DNA from: Runella sp. MFBS21
Lineage (GTDB): Bacteria > Bacteroidota > Bacteroidia > Cytophagales > Spirosomataceae
Length of the DNA: 64,000 bases
Reading direction: 5' to 3'
Assembly (NCBI RefSeq): GCF_029433105.1
Contig: NZ_JARNTW010000010.1
Location: forward strand, 1-64,000
The notes under the pieces are model-generated. The model was not told the DNA's origin and ran no database searches. It saw only the letters and a list, made by a program, of their open reading frames with translations. Both the position numbers and the translations under genes were made by a program. Positions 46,911 to 56,307 of the stretch are shown here, piece by piece; position 1 is the first letter of the stretch; every line of letters starts with the position of its first letter.

Positions 46911-48062
46911 CTAGGGTCTTAAATTCACCGAAGAATTACGAACAATGAGCTTTGTAGGAAGTGTATGTGTCACATTATGAGGATGTTCCATTTGTTCTAA
47001 TAATAGCTTTGCTGCTTGCCGCCCCATCTCCCATACAGGTTGCTCAATGGTGGTTAGTGATGGCTCAATAATGGCCGAAACAGGGTCGTTGCTAAAGCCC
47101 ACGATTCCTAATTCTTGGGGAATCTTAACTCCTCGGCTTTTAGCAACGAGCATGATTTCGATGGCTGTGGGGTCATTGATAGCAAAAATAGCATCAGGAG
47201 GCTGTGGCAAACTAAGCAGATAATTGGCGTAAATACGGGCTTTTTCTTCCGACAAATCATAATGAATGACGAGGTCGGGGTCGAGTGGAAGTCCGTGTTT
47301 TTGCAAAGCATCTCGGTACCCATTCAATCTCAATCGGCTTACTAACAGTGAGTTGGGGCCTGCCAAGTGAGCAATACGCCGATAACCTTGTGCAATCAAA
47401 TGCTCTACTGCCTGAAAAGCTCCGTTATAATCGTCCACAATTACCTGTGGAGTTTCTAATTCGGGACAAACACGATTGAAAAATACCATAGGAACTTCTT
47501 TACGCAATACAGCCCTGAAATGGTCGAAATTGTTGGTTTGAGCCGTAACCGATACTAGAAGCCCATCTACGCGGCTGCTCATGAGGGCTTTGACGTTGGC
47601 CATTTCGGTTTCGTAAGATTCGTCCGACTGACAAATCATCACGTTGTACCCCGCCTTTGAAAGTACTTCTTGTGCCCCCATAATCATGGTAGGAAAGAAA
47701 TAATGCCGAAACTCTGGTACTAGAATCCCTACGATATTTGTCCGACTTTTCAAAAGGGCATTGGCTAAGGGATTTGGTTGATATTCCAACTGTTGGGCCA
47801 AGTCCAAAATCATTTTGCGCGTTCCTTCATGAATGTCTGAATGCCCCCGCAACGCCCGCGAAACCGTCGATTTGGAGATGCCAAGTTGATGGGCAATATC
47901 CATGATAGTGACTTGGTGGTGACGTTTGTTTTCGGTGGTAGCTGAGGGTGTAGGTAACGTAAAATGATAGTCACAATCTTTACAAAAATACCGCTGTTTT
48001 CCGCGCGTAATCCCAGCTTTTTGCACAAAATCAATTTGCAAACATTTCGGACATTTTATCAT
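46911..48062 (-). CDS. LacI-family transcriptional regulator with an N-terminal InsA-like zinc ribbon
   Basis: The 383-residue protein starts with a zinc ribbon: C4-x2-C7 and C27-x2-C30 in MIKCPKCLQI and GKQRYFCKDC, the pattern of IS1 InsA-type transposase ribbons. A LacI helix-turn-helix follows at about 51-75 (VTIMDIAHQLGISKSTVSRA) with hinge region. The periplasmic-binding-protein-like effector domain occupies about 110-383 (VGILVPEFRHYFF, AIFAINDPTAIEIM, GIVGFSNDP). It is divergent from susC with palindromes between them, so it most likely represses or activates the SusCD locus in response to a sugar. The extra ribbon is unlike E. coli LacI. Confidence 0.92.
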   Translation of the reverse strand: MIKCPKCLQIDFVQKAGITRGKQRYFCKDCDYHFTLPTPSATTENKRHHQVTIMDIAHQLGISKSTVSRALRGHSDIHEGTRKMILDLAQQLEYQPNPLANALLKSRTNIVGILVPEFRHYFFPTMIMGAQEVLSKAGYNVMICQSDESYETEMANVKALMSSRVDGLLVSVTAQTNNFDHFRAVLRKEVPMVFFNRVCPELETPQVIVDDYNGAFQAVEHLIAQGYRRIAHLAGPNSLLVSRLRLNGYRDALQKHGLPLDPDLVIHYDLSEEKARIYANYLLSLPQPPDAIFAINDPTAIEIMLVAKSRGVKIPQELGIVGFSNDPVSAIIEPSLTTIEQPVWEMGRQAAKLLLEQMEHPHNVTHTLPTKLIVRNSSVNLRP

Positions 48063-48176
48063 CTAAAATTTGTATTATTTTAAGTTTATGGGTGTGTGTT
48101 GAAAGGATTGGTAAAAAAACAAAATATTCCTAACAAAGTGATAAATGGTTTTTAAATACTCCTATCGACATCAGTT

Positions 48177-48298
48177 TCGGGAAAGTTCCCGATAGTTTTT
48201 GTGAATAAAATTCAATTTTTTCTGTTGATTATTTAAGAATGACCTCTAACTTCCAGCAAAATCAGGTTTAAAACACCTCAAAAGCACTTTATAGGTGT
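48177..48298. promoter_or_regulatory. Candidate LacI-type operators in the regulator-susC intergenic region
   Basis: TCGGGAA (48177-48183 counting T48177) and TTCCCGA (48186-48192) form a 7-bp palindrome with a 2-bp centre. ACACCT (48273-48278) and AGGTGT (48293-48298) are an inverted pair 14 bp apart, immediately 5' of the susC -33 element. Either could bind the divergent LacI-type regulator. Based on symmetry only. Confidence 0.4.
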
Positions 48299-48300
48299 GC

Positions 48301-48330
48301 TTGTTTTAATCATTAAAAATTGTATATTTT
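48301..48330 (+). promoter_or_regulatory. susC promoter, Bacteroidota type
   Basis: TTG at 48301-48303, exactly 19 bp, then TATATTTT at 48323-48330. This fits the TTTG-N19-TAnnTTTG consensus except for the first and last base. The start codon is 23 bp downstream. Confidence 0.55.
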
Positions 48331-48353
48331 TTACTTTTTAAACCTTTAATCCT

Positions 48354-51300
48354 ATGCTAGGAAAATTACGAATATGGTTGTTAGTCTGTGGCCTGCTGTC
48401 CAATGCTTATGCCCAAGACTTGACCATTAGAGGAAAAATCACCGACGGTTCGGGGGGGACGCTTCCGGGGGTCAATGTAACGGTAAAAGGTACGCAGAAA
48501 GGAGTGGTGTCGGATGGAGAAGGTAAGTACCAACTCAACGGCGTACCTACTAATGCAACTTTGGTATTTTCGTTTATTGGTTATCTCAAACAAGAGCTAG
48601 AAGTCAACAATCGTAGTGTGATAGATGTGGTGCTAGAAGCTGACGTAAAAGCCCTCAATGAGGTGGTAGTCGTGGGATATGGTACGCAGCGCAAAATCGA
48701 AACCACGGGTTCGATTGCTTCCGTCAAATCGTCGGATTTGGTACAGACACCCGTCGCCAACGTAGCTCAGGGCTTGCAAGCGCGTGTCTCGGGAATTCAG
48801 ATTAACCAAAACTCAGGCTCGCCAGGCGGAAACGTCAGCGTCCGAATTCGCGGTACCAACTCTATCAATGGAACTTCAGAGCCGCTGTATGTGGTAGATG
48901 GCATTCAGATTTCTAACGGAGGGGGTATCAATGATGTTAGTCCTCTTTCGACCATCAACCCTAATGATATCGAGAGCGTAGAAGTACTGAAAGATGCATC
49001 GGCCTCAGCGATTTATGGAGCGCGTGCAGCCAATGGCGTGGTACTTATCACCACCAAACGCGGTAAAAGCGGCGGGACTCGCGTAACGCTTGATAGCTAT
49101 TATGGAATGCAAAAAGTGGCAAAAACCCTTCCTACGCTCAATGCGGCCGAATTTGCACAGCTAGAAAATGAAGTTTTTAAAAATAGTTATTACAAAGACC
49201 CTGCCTCCTTGGGTGAAGGAGTCAACTGGCAAAATATCATTTTCCGCGAAGCGCCCATTCAAAACCACCAATTGTCTATCAATGGAGGTAATGATAAAAC
49301 CCAAGTGGCGCTTTCGGCCAATTACTTTGACCAAGACGGCATTATCATCAGTTCTAATTTCAAACGTTATTCGTATCGGTTGAATCTCGACCACAAAATC
49401 AGTAATCGTGTTAAAGTCGGAACGAGTATCTTAGGAAGTTATTCGGTTAACTCAGGTGTGCAGACGGGTTCTACTAGTCAAGGAGATGCCGATGTAGTAA
49501 CGGGTACCATCTTAGGTGCGGCTATCGGCGCACCACCCAACTTGAAGCCTTATCGTCCTGATGGAAGTATTTTCCCTTTTGGAGAACAAGAAGACGGACG
49601 CTATCGCGAAGTAACCAACCCCTTAGGGCTTGCAGCGATATTGAACAAAACAGCGCTAAAAAGGACATTGATAAATCTTTATGGGGAAGCTACGATTTTG
49701 AATGGCTTGACCTATCGGGCGTCTTTCAACGTAGATTTACAAAACAATATCACCGACCGCTATTCACCTCGCTCTATCATCAGTGCGCGTGATTTGAATG
49801 ACAACTCGGGCTCAGGTTCGAAAGCCAATAGCAATTTCTTGGGGCTATTGCACGAAAGTATCTTGACCTATTCGCAAACGATTGCCCAAAATCATAGCTT
49901 GAAATTTACGGGGGTATTTGCCTCACAAGCTGAATTTGCCAATGCCAATTCCATCAGTGCTTCGGGCTTCCCTAACGACGCTACCCAAAACGAAGCGTTG
50001 CAGTTGGCCCTCAACCGCACTGTCAACAGTAGTCGTAGCAAGCAGCGTCTAGATTCTTACATGGGGCGGGTAAACTATGGCTACAAAGACAAATACTTCC
50101 TAGATTTGACCGCTCGCGTGGATGGTTCAAGCCGCTTTGGAGCCAACAACAAGTATGGGTTTTTCCCGGCGGTTTCGGCGGCGTGGCGCTTGATTGAAGA
50201 GCCTTTTTTGAAAAACGTAACTTGGCTTTCTGACCTCAAACTACGGGCAAGCTACGGTATCACGGGGAATGCAGGCGGTATTTCGCCTTACCAATCGTTG
50301 AGTACGGTAGCTGCTACGGGAAGCGATTATGTTTTCAACAACGCCTACGTAACAGGCATCAATCCAACCGGAATTGCTAACCCTGATTTGCGTTGGGAAA
50401 AATCGACCCAAACCAACGTCGGATTGGATGTAAGTTTGCTTAACAATCGCTTTAGCTTGATTGTGGATGTGTACGATAAAATCACAAGAGATTTGTTGTA
50501 TATCAAGACATTACCGCTTTCGTCGGGCTATGCAAGTATTACTGGAAACTATGCTTCTTTGGAAAACAAGGGGATTGAGTTTGCAGCCAATGCCCGTATC
50601 TTAGATGGGCCAATTAAGTGGAATGTATCAGCCAACGTGACGCGTAATCGCAACAAAGTACTAGACCTTGACGGCGGAACTACCACCGAACGTTTTATCA
50701 CGAGCTATACCATTTTGAAAGTGGGCGAACCGTTGGGCTTGATTAAATCTTACATTTTTGACGGAATCAACCAAACAGGAGAAACTATTTTGCCTGGCTA
50801 CGATGGGCGTTTGGGTGGACATAAAATCAAAGACTTGAATGGTGACGGTACTATTACCTCAGCGGACCAAACCATTACGGGAAATCCTAACCCTAATTTT
50901 ATCTTTGGTTTTTCTACCAATCTTGCCTACAAAGGCTTTGACCTTAGTGCGTTCTTGTCGGGTTCGCAGGGCAATGATATTTATAATCTTAGCCGCTTGT
51001 CATTTGAAAACCCACTGGGGCAGCGCAACTTGTTGAAAGGCGTCGTAAATCGCTGGTCGCCTACCAATCCGAGCAATCAGTACGTCAGTGCTGCGCAAGG
51101 TGGTCGTTTGCCAGTGAGCAATTACTACGTAGAAGATGGTTCATACATTCGTTGCAAAAACGTGACATTGGGTTATACCCTACCTGCTATCAAAGGCATC
51201 CAGAACATTCGGGTGTATGTGTCGGCCAACAACTTATTTACCATTACCAATTACAGCGGATTTGACCCTGAGGTAAATACGTTTGCAGGTTCCAATACGG

Positions 51301-51371
51301 TCATTGGTATCGACAACTTCGTGTATCCACAAGCGCGCTCGTTCTTGGGAGGTATTCAAGTAACGTTTTAA
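48354..51371 (+). CDS. SusC/RagA-family TonB-linked outer membrane transporter
   Basis: The 1005-residue protein has a signal peptide (ending AYAQ) and a carboxypeptidase-regulatory-like domain (about 22-95, GTLPGVNVTVKGTQKGVVSD). A TonB-box-like LNEVVVVGYGTQ follows, then a plug with VRIRGTNSINGTSEPLYVVDG and the SusC signature EVLKDASASAIYGARAANGV. A 22-strand-type barrel ends in the terminal aromatic strand ARSFLGGIQVTF. It imports oligosaccharides or similar ligands captured by the SusD partner, using TonB energy. It starts the plus-strand locus that continues through at least the hydrolase gene ending at 61758, and the divergent LacI-type gene probably controls it. Confidence 0.96.
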   Translation: MLGKLRIWLLVCGLLSNAYAQDLTIRGKITDGSGGTLPGVNVTVKGTQKGVVSDGEGKYQLNGVPTNATLVFSFIGYLKQELEVNNRSVIDVVLEADVKALNEVVVVGYGTQRKIETTGSIASVKSSDLVQTPVANVAQGLQARVSGIQINQNSGSPGGNVSVRIRGTNSINGTSEPLYVVDGIQISNGGGINDVSPLSTINPNDIESVEVLKDASASAIYGARAANGVVLITTKRGKSGGTRVTLDSYYGMQKVAKTLPTLNAAEFAQLENEVFKNSYYKDPASLGEGVNWQNIIFREAPIQNHQLSINGGNDKTQVALSANYFDQDGIIISSNFKRYSYRLNLDHKISNRVKVGTSILGSYSVNSGVQTGSTSQGDADVVTGTILGAAIGAPPNLKPYRPDGSIFPFGEQEDGRYREVTNPLGLAAILNKTALKRTLINLYGEATILNGLTYRASFNVDLQNNITDRYSPRSIISARDLNDNSGSGSKANSNFLGLLHESILTYSQTIAQNHSLKFTGVFASQAEFANANSISASGFPNDATQNEALQLALNRTVNSSRSKQRLDSYMGRVNYGYKDKYFLDLTARVDGSSRFGANNKYGFFPAVSAAWRLIEEPFLKNVTWLSDLKLRASYGITGNAGGISPYQSLSTVAATGSDYVFNNAYVTGINPTGIANPDLRWEKSTQTNVGLDVSLLNNRFSLIVDVYDKITRDLLYIKTLPLSSGYASITGNYASLENKGIEFAANARILDGPIKWNVSANVTRNRNKVLDLDGGTTTERFITSYTILKVGEPLGLIKSYIFDGINQTGETILPGYDGRLGGHKIKDLNGDGTITSADQTITGNPNPNFIFGFSTNLAYKGFDLSAFLSGSQGNDIYNLSRLSFENPLGQRNLLKGVVNRWSPTNPSNQYVSAAQGGRLPVSNYYVEDGSYIRCKNVTLGYTLPAIKGIQNIRVYVSANNLFTITNYSGFDPEVNTFAGSNTVIGIDNFVYPQARSFLGGIQVTF

Positions 51372-51398
51372 GTCTCAATCTTTCAAAAAGCATTCATT

Positions 51399-52886
51399 AT
51401 GAAAAAATATAATAGACTCATCGGCTTATGTACTGCCCTTTTGGTGCTCAATACAAGCTGTAATCTAGACGAAACCATTTATTCCTCCATTTATACCGAG
51501 GCTTTTTACAAAACAGCTGCTGATGCCGAAAAAGGGCTTGTCGCCGTCTATGACCCTCTGGGAGATATGGGAGGGGGACCCGCTTTGACCATTGTATCTG
51601 ACTTTAGTGCTGATCAGTGCTATCCACGGGCGGTAGTAGGGCGCAACACCCTGACGCTTTTTGCTTATGATGCCAACTACACCACCCAACGCACGGCGGG
51701 GCGTACCAACGAATCGCCGCAGCAAATTTGGGCGTCGTGCTATGATGGTATCGAAAAGGCCAATTGGATTATCGAAAAAGTACCTGCGGCTGTTATGGAT
51801 GAAACACGCAAAAAACAAATCGTGGGCGAAGCTTATTTTATGCGGGCGTTTTATCACTGGAACCTGACCAAAAACTTTGGTGATGTTCCGGTCAAGATAA
51901 AACCAAGTACCTCTGAAGCAGAAGCAACCATTCCTAAAAGCACGAAAGCCGAAGTTTATAAGCAGATTTACAGCGATTTAGACCAAGCACTTGCCGCAGG
52001 CCTGTTGTCATATCCAGCCGTTGAGAAAGGCCGCCCTTCTAAAGAAGTTGTAAATGCGCTGTATGCCAAAGCGGCTTTGTACAACGAAGATTGGCAAAAA
52101 GCTTCGCAAAAAGCGCAAGAAGTTATCAGTTCGGGCAAGTATTCGCTCATGCCCGATGTACGCGATGTGTATCGGTATGATAAAGAAGATGCCGCACGGG
52201 TTGAAAATATGTGGGCTTTTGAAGTAGCGCCAATTTCGCCAGGACGTGGTCATCAACTTACGGGCCTATGTGGCCCTCCCGGCAACGCGGGAGCGGAGTA
52301 CGCTCGTACATCGTTTGGGTCAATGTTTGCTTATCAATCCTTTTTTGATTCGTTTGACCCCGCCGACAAGCGTCGCCAATTGCTAGACACAACCTATTTG
52401 GATAGAAGTGGAAAAATTGTGCCTCAACGTAGCATTACGCCGATTACGACGCAAGGTGTTTTGATTAAAAAATACCAAGACCCAAACACCATTGTAGGAC
52501 AAATCCCCAACATTCCAATTTTGCGCTTGCCTGATATGTACTTGATTGCGGCTGAAGCCGAAGCTCGTTTGAACGGAGCTACTGCCGCTGCTTATGGATT
52601 TGTAAACGTTATTAGGAAACGTGCAGGCCTGCCTGATTTGAAAGCCGGCTTGAGCAAAGATGCATTCATCGATGCCGTGTTGCAAGAGCGTTCGTGGGAG
52701 TTTTTTGCGGAAGGTGACCGTTGGTACGACCTGACTCGCACCGACAAGTTTATGAGTGTGATTCCCAAAGCCGTCAATAATGTCTATCCAACGCGTACGC
52801 CAACGGCCAAAAACAAGTATTTTCCGATTCCATTAGATGAAATAAATGCTAATCCTAAGTTGGAGCAAAATCCTGACTGGAAGTAA
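51399..52886 (+). CDS. SusD/RagB-family surface nutrient-binding lipoprotein
   Basis: The 495-residue lipoprotein has lipobox LNTSC with C21. The family's TPR-type helices and C-terminal segment are present, e.g. GEAYFMRAFYHWNLTKNFGDVPV, PILRLPDMYLIAAEAEARLNG and LQERSWEFFAEGDRWYDLTRTD. It binds the glycan at the surface and forms the lid on the SusC barrel. It begins 27 bp after susC. The last codons (LEQNPDWK and stop) have been copied several times in the region immediately downstream, each copy joined to a palindrome. Confidence 0.96.
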   Translation: MKKYNRLIGLCTALLVLNTSCNLDETIYSSIYTEAFYKTAADAEKGLVAVYDPLGDMGGGPALTIVSDFSADQCYPRAVVGRNTLTLFAYDANYTTQRTAGRTNESPQQIWASCYDGIEKANWIIEKVPAAVMDETRKKQIVGEAYFMRAFYHWNLTKNFGDVPVKIKPSTSEAEATIPKSTKAEVYKQIYSDLDQALAAGLLSYPAVEKGRPSKEVVNALYAKAALYNEDWQKASQKAQEVISSGKYSLMPDVRDVYRYDKEDAARVENMWAFEVAPISPGRGHQLTGLCGPPGNAGAEYARTSFGSMFAYQSFFDSFDPADKRRQLLDTTYLDRSGKIVPQRSITPITTQGVLIKKYQDPNTIVGQIPNIPILRLPDMYLIAAEAEARLNGATAAAYGFVNVIRKRAGLPDLKAGLSKDAFIDAVLQERSWEFFAEGDRWYDLTRTDKFMSVIPKAVNNVYPTRTPTAKNKYFPIPLDEINANPKLEQNPDWK

Positions 52887-52891
52887 AACCC

Positions 52892-53257
52892 AACGTAGGC
52901 AAGGTTCCAAACCTTGCCTACGTTAACCACTAGACGATATAAGTTGGAGCAAAATCCTGATTGGAAAAACTCAACGTTGGCAAGGTTCCAAACCTTGCCA
53001 ACGTTCCAAGCCAAGGTTAACCACTAGACGATATAAGTTGGAGCAAAATCCTGACTGGAAAAACTCAACCTTGCCAACGTTCCAAGCCAATGTTAACCAC
53101 TAGACGATATAAGTTGGAGCAAAATCCTGACTGGAAGTAAAACATAACGTAGGCAAGGTTCCAAACCTTGCCTACGTTCCAAGCTAAGGTTGTAGACCTT
53201 AGTAACGCTCAAAAACTTGAAATCAACGTTGACAAGGTTCCAAACCTTGCCTACGTT
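52892..53257 (+). repeat. Tandem array of 33-bp palindromes joined to copies of the susD 3' end
   Basis: The palindromes have arms of 15 nt around a CCA centre, type AACGTAGGCAAGGTT. They lie at 52892-52924, 52973-53005, 53146-53178 and 53225-53257; the last is imperfect, and a half copy lies at 53067-53081. Between them the end of susD (52856-52889, TAAGTTGGAGCAAAATCCTG and onward) recurs at 52940, 53034 and 53110. Each recurrence is preceded by TTAACCACTAGACGATA, itself similar to the susD codons for PLDEI (CATTAGATGAAATA). The copies carry a small deletion and substitutions, so they no longer read as SusD. A further CTAAGGT/ACCTTAG hairpin lies at 53184-53202. The array fills the whole gap to the next gene. 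Confidence 0.9.
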
Positions 53258-53274
53258 CAAAACTCAAAGCTATA

Positions 53275-54435
53275 GTGTCAAAACTTAAACACATCACTTA
53301 CTGTTTTTTACCACTTGGGTTTTCCACAAAACTTGGTAGGAATGCTAGTATTTTATGTGTTTTCTTATCGGTAACCATTTCAGCGTTTTCCCAAATTCCC
53401 TTAAGTACCAAATCCTATACTGTCACAATCAATGACTCTACGGAATACACGCTAAAGTTGGCTTTGGACAATACAGGACAACCGCACTATTTCTTTAGCA
53501 ATATTTTCACACCGGTCTGTCTTACAGGCGAATGTAAACCGGTTTATATTAATTTTTATTGGGATTTGTTGGGTAACTATACGCGTTTCGATTTGCCCCC
53601 AAGAACCGAGTTGACTCGCATGGATCATAAGCCTTTTAAGCCAGAAGATTATGAGAAATTGCAGAATATTTTGGCAAATAGTCGCTCCCTTTTAAAAGAT
53701 GTTTCGATGGAGGATTTGGTGGGCAAAGGCACCGAAAATCTCGCCGATTCGGTAGATGCCAAAGCAGGTGCGACGCTCAAAACCGTCAAAAACGAGGTCA
53801 TCGACGGAGCGGTATATACTTGCTACACCTTGTGGCACATCGCGCACGGAAAAGTCGTGGCAGAGATGCAGCGAATCACGGAGACTTTTAAAAGTGAGGA
53901 ATTGTTGCATCGATTTTTGACCGACCACAATCATCATTATCAATACTGGGCCATGGAACGCTTCATGACCGATGAAGGAAAAGTGACAACGGGTTTTGAA
54001 GCTGATATACAGCAGGTGATTCGTGGTAAAAATATCTTTACGGCTCGCTATGCTTTACAAAAAGTTAATAATCAGTTTTTTGCGGATAAAGCCCGCCAAC
54101 TTTGGCTTTGGGAAACTTATCAATTGGCCTCTTATGCTTTACAAATAGCAATTTTGAAAAAAATGATAAACCTGTCGTTTATGGACAAAATACAGGAAGC
54201 GATAGCTCAACAATTGAGCAATACGAATCACGAGCAAGCTACTCTTTTGTTAAAAATATTGTCGACGCAGTCAAAATTGTCGGATAAGACTCAGCTCATT
54301 TTGGCAGTTCAATTGCCTTCCTCAACCACGGCAAGCCACATTTATGATTTATTATTAAAACAGGCTCCCAAAAATAAGGAAGTAAGACAACGTATGACTG
54401 AATTTAATAAAGCACTCAATCCAACCAAAAAATGA
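53275..54435 (+). CDS. Secreted protein with FMN-attachment-like motif, candidate ApbE substrate
   Basis: The 386-residue protein starts at GTG 53275, the only start upstream of a signal-type hydrophobic segment (about 24-40, ending AFSQ). The N-terminal region has a CLTGEC pair (C82, C87), and then DAKAGATLKT at 161-170. This resembles the D-x-x-(S/T/A)-G-A-T motif in which ApbE links FMN to the threonine (here T167). It is followed by GAVYTCYTLWHIAHG. The C-terminal half is helical, HEAT-like. ApbE and an FAD oxidoreductase are encoded just downstream, with a 1-bp gap to the latter. I infer a periplasmic FMN-carrying redox protein. The first serine/threonine position of the motif is alanine, so modification is not certain. 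Confidence 0.6.
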   Translation: MSKLKHITYCFLPLGFSTKLGRNASILCVFLSVTISAFSQIPLSTKSYTVTINDSTEYTLKLALDNTGQPHYFFSNIFTPVCLTGECKPVYINFYWDLLGNYTRFDLPPRTELTRMDHKPFKPEDYEKLQNILANSRSLLKDVSMEDLVGKGTENLADSVDAKAGATLKTVKNEVIDGAVYTCYTLWHIAHGKVVAEMQRITETFKSEELLHRFLTDHNHHYQYWAMERFMTDEGKVTTGFEADIQQVIRGKNIFTARYALQKVNNQFFADKARQLWLWETYQLASYALQIAILKKMINLSFMDKIQEAIAQQLSNTNHEQATLLLKILSTQSKLSDKTQLILAVQLPSSTTASHIYDLLLKQAPKNKEVRQRMTEFNKALNPTKK

Positions 54436-54436
54436 C

Positions 54437-56239
54437 ATGAAACCATTTCTAAAAACTCTATTTCTCCTGCTATTGTCACTACATTTGGTGGCGCAAGAAC
54501 ACATTTTTCTGGAAACCGAATCATTTGCCGAAAAAGGAGGTTGGGTGATTGACCAGCAATCTTTTGTGGTCTTAGGCTCTTCTTATCTGATGGCTCACGG
54601 CATGGGTCGCCCTGTCAAAGACGCTACTACCACCGTTCAATTCCCCAAAAAAGGTAAATATCGGGTGTGGGTACGTACCAAAGACTGGGCACCTTTTCCT
54701 AAAGGGCCAGGCAAATTCCAGATTGTGCTTAATGGAAAGCCTTTAAATCAAGTTTTTGGAGAAAGCGGTTCGGATGTATGGAAATGGTATGCTGGAGGAG
54801 AAATCGACGTTCAGAACGAAGAAGTAAGCGTAGCTTTGCATGACCTCACAGGCTTTAACGGCCGTTGTGATGCCATTTTGTTTACGAATGCATCGGGTTT
54901 TACGCCGCCAGAATCTTTGGAGGCAATGACTGCTTTTCGCAAAAAATTACTAAATCTCACCGACAAACCTGCCAATACTGGCCCCTTTGATTTGGTCGTA
55001 GTTGGAGGTGGAATCGCCGGAACTTGCGCTGCGATTTCTGCTTCTCGGATGGGCTTAAAAGTAGCGTTGATTCAAGACCGACCCGTGTTAGGGGGCAACA
55101 ATAGCTCCGAAATCAGAGTGCATTTGATGGGAGATGTTGACAAAAATCATTACCCAAAACTAGGGCGGATTGTAAGAGAAATGGACAATGGAGACCCCGG
55201 CAATGGTAATCCTGATGCTAAAGAATACGGCGACGCCCGCAAAACGGCTATTGTAAAAGCCGAGCGCAACATTTCTTTGTTTTTGAATACCCACGTATAT
55301 CAAGTCGAAAAAGAAGGCGATAAAATTGTGGCGGTGATTGGACGAGACATCGCCACCAACAAAGAAACTCGTTTTACTGGAACATTTTTCTCTGATTGTA
55401 CGGGTGATGGTACGATTGGTTATTTGGCAGGGGCCGATTACCGAATGGGCCGTGAGAGCAAGGCCGAAACCGGTGAATCTCTGGCATCCGAAAAAGCCGA
55501 CGACTTTACATTGGGAACTTCCAATTTGTGGGCATCTTTGCCACGTGATACGGAGACTTCTTTTCCCGAAACACCTTGGGCAATTCAGTTTTCGGACGAA
55601 TACCACATCGACGATACCAAGGCTGATTGGCAGTGGGAAACAGGCTTTGGTAATTTTAACACCATTACGCAAGCCGAGCAAATCCGCGACCATAACTTAC
55701 GGGCGATTTATGGCAATTGGTCGTACTTGAAAAAGAACAAAGCCACTAAATATGCCAAGCATGAACTTGCTTGGGTAGCTTATATCGGCGGAAAACGCGA
55801 GTCGCGACGATTGATGGGCGACCATGTACTCAATCAGATGGATATTCAGGAAGGTAAGCAATACCCCGACGGAACCGTGACAGCGACTTGGACTATCGAC
55901 CTGCATTTTCCTGATGAGCGCAATAAAAAATATTTCGAAGGACAAGAGTTTTTTGCGGGGACGAAGCACATCAAAGTGGCGCCTTATACCATTCCTTATC
56001 GTTGTTTGTATTCCAAAAACATCAGCAATTTATTCATGGCAGGACGCAACATCAGTACTACTCACGTGGCTTTCGGAAGCACTCGTGTGATGCGTACCTG
56101 TGGTATGATGGGAGAAGTTGTAGGATTTGCGGCTTATTTGACCAAAAAATTCAATACTACGCCACGCGGCGTTTATCAACAATACCTGCCCGAACTCATG
56201 GCTATTATTAAAGATGATGTGCCATCGGCGAAGCCTTAG
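54437..56239 (+). CDS. Secreted FAD-dependent oxidoreductase with N-terminal carbohydrate-binding-like domain
   Basis: The 600-residue protein has a signal peptide (about 1-19, ending LVAQ). A golvesin/xanthan-lyase-like beta domain follows (about 20-155, with KGKYRVWVRTKDW and FNGRCDAILFTN). The FAD_oxidored domain begins FDLVVVGGGIAGTCAA (GxGxxG near residue 190) and contains a motif LGGNNSSEIRVHLMG, then DCTGDGTIGYLAGADYRMG and a C-terminal NLFMAGRNISTTHVAFGSTRVM that completes the FAD site. Secreted members of this family occur in Bacteroidota polysaccharide loci, where they may oxidise sugars or cyclitols. Its start is 1 bp after the preceding stop, and ApbE follows 68 bp later. Confidence 0.88.
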   Translation: MKPFLKTLFLLLLSLHLVAQEHIFLETESFAEKGGWVIDQQSFVVLGSSYLMAHGMGRPVKDATTTVQFPKKGKYRVWVRTKDWAPFPKGPGKFQIVLNGKPLNQVFGESGSDVWKWYAGGEIDVQNEEVSVALHDLTGFNGRCDAILFTNASGFTPPESLEAMTAFRKKLLNLTDKPANTGPFDLVVVGGGIAGTCAAISASRMGLKVALIQDRPVLGGNNSSEIRVHLMGDVDKNHYPKLGRIVREMDNGDPGNGNPDAKEYGDARKTAIVKAERNISLFLNTHVYQVEKEGDKIVAVIGRDIATNKETRFTGTFFSDCTGDGTIGYLAGADYRMGRESKAETGESLASEKADDFTLGTSNLWASLPRDTETSFPETPWAIQFSDEYHIDDTKADWQWETGFGNFNTITQAEQIRDHNLRAIYGNWSYLKKNKATKYAKHELAWVAYIGGKRESRRLMGDHVLNQMDIQEGKQYPDGTVTATWTIDLHFPDERNKKYFEGQEFFAGTKHIKVAPYTIPYRCLYSKNISNLFMAGRNISTTHVAFGSTRVMRTCGMMGEVVGFAAYLTKKFNTTPRGVYQQYLPELMAIIKDDVPSAKP

Positions 56240-56307
56240 GTGATGGAATTGTGGTACGCTGAGACAAAAGTGCTGCTAACCTGTGCTTTAGCACTTAAAA
56301 TCAAAAG

